Shown: positions 18,398 to 25,293 of the stretch, one piece after another
How the letters are laid out: every line of letters begins with the position of its first letter
How positions within the stretch are numbered: the first letter of the stretch is position 1
Source: Thalassospira tepidiphila MCCC 1A03514
GTDB taxonomy: Bacteria > Pseudomonadota > Alphaproteobacteria > Rhodospirillales > Thalassospiraceae
Assembly (NCBI RefSeq): GCF_001662875.1
Contig: NZ_JPVZ01000002.1
Span: 124,001-188,000, forward strand
Direction of reading: 5' to 3'
DNA: 64,000 nt
The notes under the pieces: generated by a model
Seen by the model: only the letters and a program-made list of their open reading frames with translations
Databases searched by the model: none
Told to the model about the DNA's origin: nothing
Made by a program: the position numbers and the translations under genes

Positions 18398-18631
18398 ATG
18401 CGACAGACAGCCATGATTTTGGCCGTTGCAAGCGCATTGGGGCTTTCGGCTTGTAGCGGATTGAATGACCGGGACCAGAAAATGCTGAGTGGCGGCGCGA
18501 TTGGCGCCGGTGTGGGTGCTGTTGGCACCGTGATCACCGGTGGCTGTGTTACCTGTGGCGCGGTAATTGGCGGCGCGGTGGGTACCGGTGCGGGCTATAT
18601 CATGCACGAGAATGAGAAGGCCCGGAAATGA
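18398..18631 (+). CDS. Small glycine-zipper lipoprotein
   Basis: 77 aa. The start ATG is preceded by GGAAAGGA. A lipoprotein signal ends in the lipobox LSAC (cysteine near residue 19), after which a short polar stretch leads to a glycine-zipper membrane segment (GAIGAGVGAVGTVITGG and GAVIGGAVGTGAGYIM). Such proteins belong to the broad YMGG/OsmB-like group and are anchored to the outer membrane. Stop and next start overlap by four bases (ATGA), so it is coupled to the 18628 gene, which also has a glycine zipper. Function unknown; stress-related envelope roles are common in the group. Confidence 0.8.
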   Translation: MRQTAMILAVASALGLSACSGLNDRDQKMLSGGAIGAGVGAVGTVITGGCVTCGAVIGGAVGTGAGYIMHENEKARK

Positions 18632-19215
18632 TGAAACGGATCATTCTTCTGGTCGCTGCATTTGGCCTGACCCTGCCTTTCGCTGCACCTGCGCCCGTTA
18701 AGGCCGATCCGCCGTCATGGGCACCTGCCCATGGCTATCGTGCCAAGCAGCACAAAGGGCACAAACGCAATTATAGCCCCCACGGTAACGAGCTTTTTGT
18801 CGCCGACGGTGGTTTCCTGCGCTGTAACCGTGATGTGGTTGGTGCCATCATTGGTGGTGGCACAGGCGCGGTTCTTGGTTCAACCATCGGCAAGGGAAGC
18901 GGCCGGGATGCGGCCATGATTGGTGGTGCCATTCTTGGCATGCTCAGTGGCTACTCGATTGGCCAGAGCCTTGATCAGGGTGATCTGGCTTGTACCGGCT
19001 ATGCCTTGCAGCGCGCCCCTGATGGGCAGGCCGTCCGGTGGCAGAACCCCGATTCGGGCCGCAACTATAATGTTGTTCCGACCAGTAGCTGGCAAAATGC
19101 CCAGGGACGCTATTGCCGTGAATATAGTGCAACCGCCAATATTGGTGGAAAACTGCACAAAACCTTTGGTACGGCATGCCGTCAACCTGATGGTTCCTGG
19201 CAGATCGTGTCCTGA
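18628..19215 (+). CDS. Secreted glycine-zipper surface-antigen-like protein (17-kDa antigen family type)
   Basis: 195 aa. A signal peptide (residues 1-26, ending PVKA-DPP) is followed by a His/Lys-rich segment (RAKQHKGHKRNY), a glycine-zipper 2TM domain (VGAIIGGGTGAVLGSTIG and AAMIGGAILGMLSGYSIG, about 70-115) and a C-terminal beta domain with NYNVVPTSSWQNAQGRYCRE as in 17-kDa surface antigens. Three or four cysteines in the mature part could pair in the periplasm. Second gene of a two-gene operon that ends in a strong terminator. Confidence 0.82.
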   Translation: MMKRIILLVAAFGLTLPFAAPAPVKADPPSWAPAHGYRAKQHKGHKRNYSPHGNELFVADGGFLRCNRDVVGAIIGGGTGAVLGSTIGKGSGRDAAMIGGAILGMLSGYSIGQSLDQGDLACTGYALQRAPDGQAVRWQNPDSGRNYNVVPTSSWQNAQGRYCREYSATANIGGKLHKTFGTACRQPDGSWQIVS

Positions 19216-19261
19216 GAACCAAAACGCGCCAAGCATATTTCAATCTGGGGCCATGCCCCGC

Positions 19262-19291
19262 AAAAAGCCCGGCAATGCCGGGCTTTTTTTT
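19262..19291 (+). terminator. Rho-independent terminator
   Basis: AAAAAGCCCGGCA pairs with TGCCGGGCTTTTT with almost no loop beyond the central bases, followed by T-run; ends the glycine-zipper operon. Confidence 0.9.
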
Positions 19292-19376
19292 GTACGTTAT
19301 CTGATACGTAGCGCATCTTAAATTATTTCAATTCAATGCCTTAAAGGTGGCCATACTCTCGCATCCGTTATTTGTT

Positions 19377-19390
19377 TTACGTTAACGTCA
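19377..19390 (+). promoter_or_regulatory. Putative MerR (LiuR/FadR-like) operator, site A
   Basis: TTACGTTAACGTCA, 61 bp before the SCP2 start. The identical 14-mer in reverse complement recurs at 21883-21896 and 23648-23661, each time just before a gene of the same fatty-acid regulon. A related TTGCGTTAC lies at 19393-19401. Confidence 0.75.
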
Positions 19391-19451
19391 CTTTGCGTTA
19401 CAGTCCTGTCATAATCAAAACAAAAATACCTGCTGACTGAGGGAGGCGTTC

Positions 19452-19748
19452 GTGGATAACATCCTCGAAACCGTAAAAGAAAAACTGCCGCAACTGCGCG
19501 GTCTGAATGCTGTCGTCGCCTTCGACTGTGGCGATGATGGACATATCGTAATTGATGCCACCGGCGACGAGCCGGAAATCAGTGATGATGATCCGTCCGA
19601 TGCCGATTGCATTCTCAAGATCAAGAAAGCCAACCTCGAAAAGCTGATCGCCGGAAAGCTTGACCCGATGCTTGCCTTTACCATGGGCAAACTGAAGATC
19701 AAGGGCTCCATGGGTGTGGCAGCAAAGCTGTCATCGATGCTCGACTAG
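19452..19748 (+). CDS. SCP2 sterol-binding-domain lipid carrier protein
   Basis: 98 aa, essentially one SCP2 domain. The pattern of acidic strands (IVIDATGDEPEISDDDPSDA) followed by CILKIKKANLEKLIAGKLDP and AFTMGKLKIKGSMGVAAKL is the standard SCP2 core that holds a fatty acyl or other lipid in a hydrophobic tunnel. Start is GTG with GGGAGG just upstream. It is preceded by operator site A and followed by a DUF6134 gene and fadL, so it likely serves as a soluble acyl or acyl-CoA carrier in the beta-oxidation regulon. Confidence 0.88.
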   Translation: MDNILETVKEKLPQLRGLNAVVAFDCGDDGHIVIDATGDEPEISDDDPSDADCILKIKKANLEKLIAGKLDPMLAFTMGKLKIKGSMGVAAKLSSMLD

Positions 19749-19781
19749 CTTTGTCGGTATGGTCTGTTTGACGAGGGAAAC

Positions 19782-20450
19782 ATGCGTAATCGCATCGCAA
19801 AAGGCAGCATATCGGCCCTGATTGCCGGCTTTACGATTCAATATGCCACCGCGTCGCTGGCATCCGGATCGGAAATGCTCAATTTCCGCGTCCTCAAGGA
19901 CGGGGAACCGATAGGTTATGAAACCGTCGAAATTGCGCCAACAGCAAACGGTCAAACCGTGACGATCAAAACGCTGACCGATTTGCGAGTTTTGTTTTTG
20001 AAGTTCCATTACGACCATCAGCGTACCGAACAATGGCAGGACGGAAAGCTGGTCTCGGTCGAAACCACCACCAATGATGACGGCACACACTACACCTGGC
20101 AGGCCAGCTATGACGAAGATTGTTATGCGCTGGCGGGCAAAGGTGTCGGGAAACGCGACGCCTGTGATGCGGCCTGGCCGCTGACCCTGTGGCATGAGGA
20201 TGTCACGGGTAAAACCGATCTCTTTAGTGTCATCAATGCCGAACCCTACACTGTGCACACGCAAAGGGTTGGCGAAGAAAGCGTCATGGTCGAAAGCCGG
20301 GAAACGCCGGCAGTCCATTACGAAATGTCTGGCGATGTCGAACGGCACCTCTGGTACGGCACCGACGGCAAACTACTCAAAACGAGTTTTAAAAGGAAGG
20401 GTTACGACATCGATTTTATCAGGGTCGATGCGATAAACCCTCAGCAATAA
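19782..20450 (+). CDS. DUF6134-type periplasmic protein linked to fadL
   Basis: 222 aa with an N-terminal signal peptide (residues 1-28, ending ATASLA-SG). The mature part is beta-rich with LNFRVLKDGEPIGYETVEI, RTEQWQDGKLVSVETTTNDD and DAAWPLTLWHEDV, which I recognise as DUF6134 (assignment from memory). Two or three cysteines could pair. It lies 33 bp after the SCP2 gene and 54 bp before fadL, in the same transcript, so a periplasmic role in handling incoming lipids is a reasonable guess. No enzymatic motif seen. Confidence 0.75.
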   Translation: MRNRIAKGSISALIAGFTIQYATASLASGSEMLNFRVLKDGEPIGYETVEIAPTANGQTVTIKTLTDLRVLFLKFHYDHQRTEQWQDGKLVSVETTTNDDGTHYTWQASYDEDCYALAGKGVGKRDACDAAWPLTLWHEDVTGKTDLFSVINAEPYTVHTQRVGEESVMVESRETPAVHYEMSGDVERHLWYGTDGKLLKTSFKRKGYDIDFIRVDAINPQQ

Positions 20451-20504
20451 AAGCGGGCGTTTTAAATCAAAGATTTGAAACGTTTAAAGATTAGGGAGAA
20501 ACAG

Positions 20505-21815
20505 ATGTCCTACTTCAAGAAGAGCTGCCTTTGGGGTGCAGCTTCGGGTACTGCACTTCTATGCGCACTCGCTAGTGTTGGCACCGCGCAAGCGTCCGGT
20601 TTTCAAGTCCGTGAAACCAGCGGCACCCTTCAGGGTTCAAGCTTTGCCGGCATGACCACACTGTCAACCGACGCATCGACGATGTCCTACAACCCAGGCA
20701 CAGTTGGGCAGTACAAAGAAACCAGCTATAGCGCAGGTATTACGGTCATTCGCCCGGTGGCGAAAGCGACCAACACCGTTGCAACCAATGGCGCACGAAC
20801 GGTGATCGCACAAACCGGCGGTGGCTACAAGGATATGGCACAGGATGCTGCGGTACCAAACGCACATGCTGTCTGGAAGCTAAACGATCAGATCAATCTC
20901 GGTGTTTCGATTACGGCACCTTGGGGTCTCGTGACCGACAACGATTCAGATTTCGCCGGACGCTTTTTTGGTACGACATCAAAAATCAAGACAGTAAATA
21001 TCAAACCAGTTGTTGCCTATCGTTTCGACAATGGGCTGAGCATTGGTGCGGGACCGCAGGTTCAAAGATTCGAGGCCGCCCTTAGTAAAGCCGTTCCGTC
21101 GCTTGGTGGCGCCGTTGCAGAGGGTAACTCTACGATTGAAGGCGACGACATCGGCTACGGCTGGACAGCCGGGATGAACTGGGAAGTCACGAAAACCACC
21201 CGTGTTGGTCTTTCTTATATCTCCGAGGTTGAACATAAACTCAAAGGCGATATCACCTTCGACAATGCCGCAAAAAACTTGGCCACGCCCTACACGGACC
21301 GAGATGCAAATGCCAAGATCACCACGCCGGAGTCTATTGCTTTCGGTATTTCTCACGACCTGTCTGATAAGTGGACTGTCATGGGTGACGTGCAATGGAC
21401 CAACTGGAACTCAGTTGGCGATCTAGTCTTTAACTACAGCGGCCTGATTAACTCCGCCTCGACTGCCACTGGTAGTACAACTGAAAATTATCAGTGGGGA
21501 ACGTCGTGGTTTGGTGCCCTCGGTGCACGTTACCAGTATGACGAAAAATGGTCGTTTACCGGTGGCGTGGCCTATGATGAGACCCCGATCCAAACCCGTA
21601 ACCGCAATGTGCGCTTGCCGGATTCAGACCGATACTGGGTCTCATTTGGCGCAACATACAAGGCTGCTGATTGGGCTGATGTGACACTGGGTTATACTCA
21701 TATCTTTGCTGATGAAGCACGCGTAGATCACGCGTCTTCGCTCGTTGGTAATTATGCTGCCGACTACGAAGCCAAAGTCGACATCATCGCGTTGCAGGCG
21801 AATTTCAAGTTCTGA
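20505..21815 (+). CDS. fadL: FadL/TodX-family outer-membrane fatty-acid transporter
   Basis: 436 aa. Start chosen at the ATG with GGGAG upstream, not the in-frame TTG 30 bases earlier. Signal peptide ends AQA-SG, and the mature N terminus SGFQVRETSGTLQGSSFAG is the FadL hatch start, followed by DASTMSYNPG. The C terminus KVDIIALQANFKF ends in Phe as outer-membrane barrels do. FadL proteins carry long-chain fatty acids or hydrocarbons through the outer membrane. Position between an SCP2/DUF6134 pair and the acyl-CoA ligase gene fits fatty-acid import. Confidence 0.92.
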   Translation: MSYFKKSCLWGAASGTALLCALASVGTAQASGFQVRETSGTLQGSSFAGMTTLSTDASTMSYNPGTVGQYKETSYSAGITVIRPVAKATNTVATNGARTVIAQTGGGYKDMAQDAAVPNAHAVWKLNDQINLGVSITAPWGLVTDNDSDFAGRFFGTTSKIKTVNIKPVVAYRFDNGLSIGAGPQVQRFEAALSKAVPSLGGAVAEGNSTIEGDDIGYGWTAGMNWEVTKTTRVGLSYISEVEHKLKGDITFDNAAKNLATPYTDRDANAKITTPESIAFGISHDLSDKWTVMGDVQWTNWNSVGDLVFNYSGLINSASTATGSTTENYQWGTSWFGALGARYQYDEKWSFTGGVAYDETPIQTRNRNVRLPDSDRYWVSFGATYKAADWADVTLGYTHIFADEARVDHASSLVGNYAADYEAKVDIIALQANFKF

Positions 21816-21830
21816 TTTGCTATACTGTCC

Positions 21831-21871
21831 GATGCGAGGTGCTATGGCGCACCGCATCGGGCTCCCTTTTT
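21831..21871 (+). terminator. Probable terminator between fadL and the acyl-CoA ligase
   Basis: GATGC..GGTGC pairs with GCACC..GCATC (10 bp with a two-base bulge); a T-run starts seven bases after the stem. Imperfect as an intrinsic terminator but placed where one is expected, before operator site B. Confidence 0.5.
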
Positions 21872-21882
21872 TGCCCGCAAAG

Positions 21883-21896
21883 TGACGTTAACGTAA
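21883..21896 (+). promoter_or_regulatory. Putative MerR operator, site B
   Basis: TGACGTTAACGTAA, the exact reverse complement of site A, ending two bases before the GGAG ribosome site of the acyl-CoA ligase. A second related element, GTTAACGCAA, follows at 21901-21910, directly against the start codon. Binding here should block transcription start or early elongation. Confidence 0.75.
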
Positions 21897-21910
21897 TGGA
21901 GTTAACGCAA

Positions 21911-23602
21911 GTGAACAAAGTAAACGTCCAAGAATCCCCGATCCTGCGCGATGGCGTTGATATCAGCTCGCCGGTAAGAACCTGCCCGGTCCATGAGATT
22001 TTCGACAAAGCGGCGGCACGGTTTCCGTTGCGCCCCTGTCTGGATTTCCTCGGTCGGGTCTATGATTACAAGACCATTTCCGAGCAAATCGACCGTGCTG
22101 CCGAAGGCTTTAAACAGCTTGGCGTGCGCAAGGGTGACAAGGTCGGGCTGTGTCTGCCCAATACGCCCTATTACGTGGTTTGCTATTACGCGATCCTGAA
22201 ATGTGGCGGCGTGGTCGTAAATTTCAATCCACTCTACGCCAAGCGCGAGATCGCCTATCAGATCGAAGATTCAGGCTGTCGCCTGATGGTGACGCTGAAC
22301 CTCAAACAGATCTATCCCAAGGTGGCAGCATGCCTTGATGAAACCTGCCTCAAGCGGATCGTGGTCTGCGAAATGAGCGGCATCTTGCCGCCGGTTAAAA
22401 GTGTTCTGTTTTCGCTGTTCAAGCGCAGCGAACTGGCCGATGTGCCAACAGATCTGCGTCACATCCCCTATTCCCGCGTCATCGGATGCAAACCGATTGA
22501 TCGCGTGCTGGATATCGACGTGAACGATCTGGCGGTTCTGCAATATACCGGCGGCACGACCGGGCGCCCGAAGGGTGCGATGCTGACCCATGCCAATCTG
22601 AGTGCAAACGTTGATCAGCTAACCCGCTGGATGCCAGACGCCAAACCGGGCCACGAAGTGACCCTGTGCGTTTTGCCATTCTTCCATGTTTTTGCGATGA
22701 CCGTGGCGCTCAACACATCGGTCAACCTTGGTGCGGAAATGGTGTTGCAGCCCCGCTTTGAGTTAGGTTCCCTGATCAAGGCGCTGGACAAGAAAAAGGC
22801 CACCATCTTCCCGGGTGTTCCGACGATCTATACGGCGATCAACAATTCGCCGGAAACACTCAAATACGACCTGTCACACATCCGTTGCTGCATTTCGGGC
22901 GGTGCGCCGCTGCCGGTTGAAGTCAAACACCGGTTCGAAGAGATTACCGGCTCCAAGGTGGTTGAGGGATATGGCCTGTCAGAGGCCAGCCCGGTCTGTA
23001 CTTGCAACCCGCTTAAGGGTGAGAACAAGGAAGGCTCGATCGGGCGGCCGTTGCCCGGAACCAAGATCGAAATCAGGTCTCTTGATCGGCCGGATACGGT
23101 CGTAGCGCTTGGCGAAAAGGGTGAGGTCTGTATTCGTGGCCCGCAAGTCATGCCTTGCTACTGGCAAAACGAAACGGCCACCAACGAGACATTTGTCGAT
23201 GGTTGGTTGCGGACCGGTGATGTCGGTTATCAGGATGAGGATGGCTACACCTTCCTGGTTGATCGTCTTAAGGATGTCATCCTGTGCAGTGGTTACAACG
23301 TTTATCCGCGTGCCATCGAAGAGGCACTTTATCTGCATGACAAGGTTGCCGAGGTCACCTGCATCGGGATCCCCGATCAATATCGTGGTCAGGCGCCAAA
23401 GGCGTTTGTTCGCCTGAAAGACGGTGTCACCGATGTGACCGCCGAAGATCTGCGGGCATTTCTTGATGACAAGATTTCAAGAATCGAAATGCCGCGCGAA
23501 ATCGAAATTCGCGAAGAACTTCCCAAAACCATGGTCGGCAAGCTGTCGAAAAAGGAGCTGGTCGAAGAAGAACGACAAAAGAGAGAAGGAAATACGGTTT
23601 AG
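21911..23602 (+). CDS. fadD: Long-chain fatty-acid-CoA ligase
   Basis: 563 aa adenylate-forming enzyme that activates fatty acids to acyl-CoA. P-loop YTGGTTGRPKGAMLTHANL near residue 210, VVEGYGLSEASPV near 355, GWLRTGDVGYQDEDG near 435 and the C-terminal lysine in VGKLSKKEL are all in place. I chose the GTG at 21911 because GGAG lies nine bases before it; an in-frame ATG at 21896 has no ribosome site and is part of the operator, and a GTG at 21839 is inside the hairpin region. It is transcribed from its own operator-controlled promoter between fadL and the MerR gene. Confidence 0.92.
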   Translation: MNKVNVQESPILRDGVDISSPVRTCPVHEIFDKAAARFPLRPCLDFLGRVYDYKTISEQIDRAAEGFKQLGVRKGDKVGLCLPNTPYYVVCYYAILKCGGVVVNFNPLYAKREIAYQIEDSGCRLMVTLNLKQIYPKVAACLDETCLKRIVVCEMSGILPPVKSVLFSLFKRSELADVPTDLRHIPYSRVIGCKPIDRVLDIDVNDLAVLQYTGGTTGRPKGAMLTHANLSANVDQLTRWMPDAKPGHEVTLCVLPFFHVFAMTVALNTSVNLGAEMVLQPRFELGSLIKALDKKKATIFPGVPTIYTAINNSPETLKYDLSHIRCCISGGAPLPVEVKHRFEEITGSKVVEGYGLSEASPVCTCNPLKGENKEGSIGRPLPGTKIEIRSLDRPDTVVALGEKGEVCIRGPQVMPCYWQNETATNETFVDGWLRTGDVGYQDEDGYTFLVDRLKDVILCSGYNVYPRAIEEALYLHDKVAEVTCIGIPDQYRGQAPKAFVRLKDGVTDVTAEDLRAFLDDKISRIEMPREIEIREELPKTMVGKLSKKELVEEERQKREGNTV

Positions 23603-23647
23603 TTACAATGCGTTGGCGTCACCATACACACACTGAAAAAACTTAAG

Positions 23648-23661
23648 TGACGTTAACGTAA
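23648..23661 (+). promoter_or_regulatory. Putative MerR operator, site C (autoregulatory)
   Basis: TGACGTTAACGTAA, identical to site B, 45 bp before the merR start, followed by TTGACGTATAC at 23667-23677. TATACT at 23673-23678 could be the -10 of the promoter for the merR-fadA-fadB operon, placing the operator in or next to the spacer as is usual for MerR regulators. Confidence 0.75.
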
Positions 23662-23706
23662 ACTAATTGACGTATACTGAAAAATAGATACCATAAGGGG
23701 CGAACA

Positions 23707-24111
23707 ATGACAAAAATTGACGAACGGTTTTATACCGTTCCCGAACTGGCCGACGATCTTGGCATTACGCCGCGCACCATCCGGTTTTACGAGCAAAAGG
23801 GGCTTTTAAACCCGCAACGTGCCGGCACCACCCGGGTCTATACCCGACAGGATCGCGCCAAACTGCTCCTCATTTTGCGGGGCAAGCGACTGGGCTTCAG
23901 CTTAAGAGAGATCGCGGACTACCTTGATCTTTACGGCGCAGACCCAACCCAGGCAGAGCAGATCAAGATGCTTCTGGAACGCGTTCGGGAACGGATTACT
24001 GACCTGGAAGAACAGCGTCAGGCACTGGACGTCACTTTGGATGAACTGCGTGATATCGAACAGCAATCGGTTGATGCACTTAAAGAAAAGGGACTCGATC
24101 CGGCATCGTAA
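23707..24111 (+). CDS. MerR-family regulator of fatty-acid catabolism (LiuR-like)
   Basis: 134 aa. Winged-helix DNA-binding domain with YTVPELADDLGITPRTIRFYE and GLLNPQRAGTTRVY (residues 9-45), then a dimerisation coiled coil (ERVRERITDLEEQRQALDVTLDELRDIEQQS). There is no metal-binding cysteine, which separates it from MerR/CueR and fits the acyl-CoA-responsive LiuR type that controls branched-chain and fatty-acid catabolism in proteobacteria. The gene heads an operon with thiolase and other beta-oxidation genes and has its own operator copy upstream, so autorepression is likely. Ligand (probably an acyl-CoA) is inferred. Confidence 0.9.
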   Translation: MTKIDERFYTVPELADDLGITPRTIRFYEQKGLLNPQRAGTTRVYTRQDRAKLLLILRGKRLGFSLREIADYLDLYGADPTQAEQIKMLLERVRERITDLEEQRQALDVTLDELRDIEQQSVDALKEKGLDPAS

Positions 24112-24156
24112 CAAGTTGCCCGGATCAGAGGACAGCTCAGGAAGGAAGACAAAGCC

Positions 24157-25293
24157 ATGACCAACGCCGTAATTGCCGGATATGTCCGGTCACCCTTTAC
24201 CCCGGCCCGTAAAGGGGCCCTTGCAAAGGTCCGTGCAGACGACCTTGCGGCGCAGGTCGTCAAAGGTCTGGTCGAAAAGACCGGCATTGATCCCAACGCG
24301 ATCGAGGACCTGATCCTTGGTTGTGCCTTCCCGGAAGGCGAACAGGGCCTGAATGTTGCCCGCTTGATCACCTTTATCGCCGGTCTGCCGCGTTCTGTTG
24401 GTGGTGTAACGGTCAACCGTTTCTGCGGATCGTCCATGCAGTCGATCCATCAGGCGGCTGGTGCAATCGCGATCGGTGCCGGTGATGTCTTTATCTGTGC
24501 CGGTGTCGAAAGCATGACCCGGGTTCCGATGATGGGCTTTAACCCCCTGCCCAATCCGGAGCTTTATAAATCCATGCCCGAAGCCTATATGGGCATGGGC
24601 GATACGGCCGAAAATGTTGCTGCCAAATACAGCCTGACCCGTGCCGATCAGGAAGCTTTTGCAGTTGAAAGTCACAAGCGTGCCGCCGCAGCGCAGGCTG
24701 TTGGCAAATTCACGGATGAAATCATCCCGATCCAGACCAAGGATGGTGTTGTTTCCGAAGATGGCTGCATCCGCGCAGAAACAACCGCCGAAGGCTTGGC
24801 TGACCTCAAACCAGCCTTCAAGGCGGACGGTGTTGTTACCGCGGGGACCTCTTCCCCGCTGACCGATGGTGCGTCGGCTGTTCTGGTCTGCTCCGAAGAC
24901 TATGCCGCTAAAAACGGCCTGACACCGATTGCACGTATCAAGTCGGTTGCAGTTGATGGCTGTCTTCCGGAAATCATGGGCATTGGCCCGATTGGCGCAT
25001 CGAAAAAGGCGCTTTCGCGGGCGGGCCTGACCTCGGCCGATATTGATGTGACCGAGCTCAACGAAGCCTTTTCGTCCCAGGCCATGGCAAGCATTTCCGA
25101 TCTGGGTCTGGATGGTGCCAAGGTCAATATTGATGGTGGTGCCTTGGCGATTGGTCACCCGCTGGGTGCGACCGGGGCGCGTATCGTTGGCAAGGCCGCA
25201 AGCATCCTGAAACGTGATGGCGGCAAATATGCGCTGGCATCCCAGTGCATTGGCGGGGGTCAGGGGATCGCGACCATTCTGGAGGCGATGTAA
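24157..25293 (+). CDS. fadA: Acetyl-CoA C-acyltransferase (3-ketoacyl-CoA thiolase)
   Basis: 378 aa thiolase for the last step of beta-oxidation. The nucleophilic Cys is in NRFCGSSMQSIHQAAGA (near residue 90), the GGALAIGHPLGATGARI block carries the active-site His, and CIGGGQGIA holds the second catalytic Cys. GGAAGGAAG precedes the ATG. The stop codon overlaps the next start by one base (TAATG), so it is tightly coupled with the hydroxyacyl-CoA dehydrogenase gene, probably forming one fatty-acid oxidation complex. Confidence 0.94.
   Translation: MTNAVIAGYVRSPFTPARKGALAKVRADDLAAQVVKGLVEKTGIDPNAIEDLILGCAFPEGEQGLNVARLITFIAGLPRSVGGVTVNRFCGSSMQSIHQAAGAIAIGAGDVFICAGVESMTRVPMMGFNPLPNPELYKSMPEAYMGMGDTAENVAAKYSLTRADQEAFAVESHKRAAAAQAVGKFTDEIIPIQTKDGVVSEDGCIRAETTAEGLADLKPAFKADGVVTAGTSSPLTDGASAVLVCSEDYAAKNGLTPIARIKSVAVDGCLPEIMGIGPIGASKKALSRAGLTSADIDVTELNEAFSSQAMASISDLGLDGAKVNIDGGALAIGHPLGATGARIVGKAASILKRDGGKYALASQCIGGGQGIATILEAM

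Noticed and set aside
20475..20504. Upstream TTG start for fadL
   Set aside because: Would add ten charged residues before the signal peptide; the ATG at 20505 has a good GGGAG site.
24190..25158. Long open frame (322 codons) antisense to the thiolase gene
   Set aside because: Mirror of a high-G+C conserved gene; no ribosome site, no recognisable domain, while the plus-strand thiolase has all motifs.
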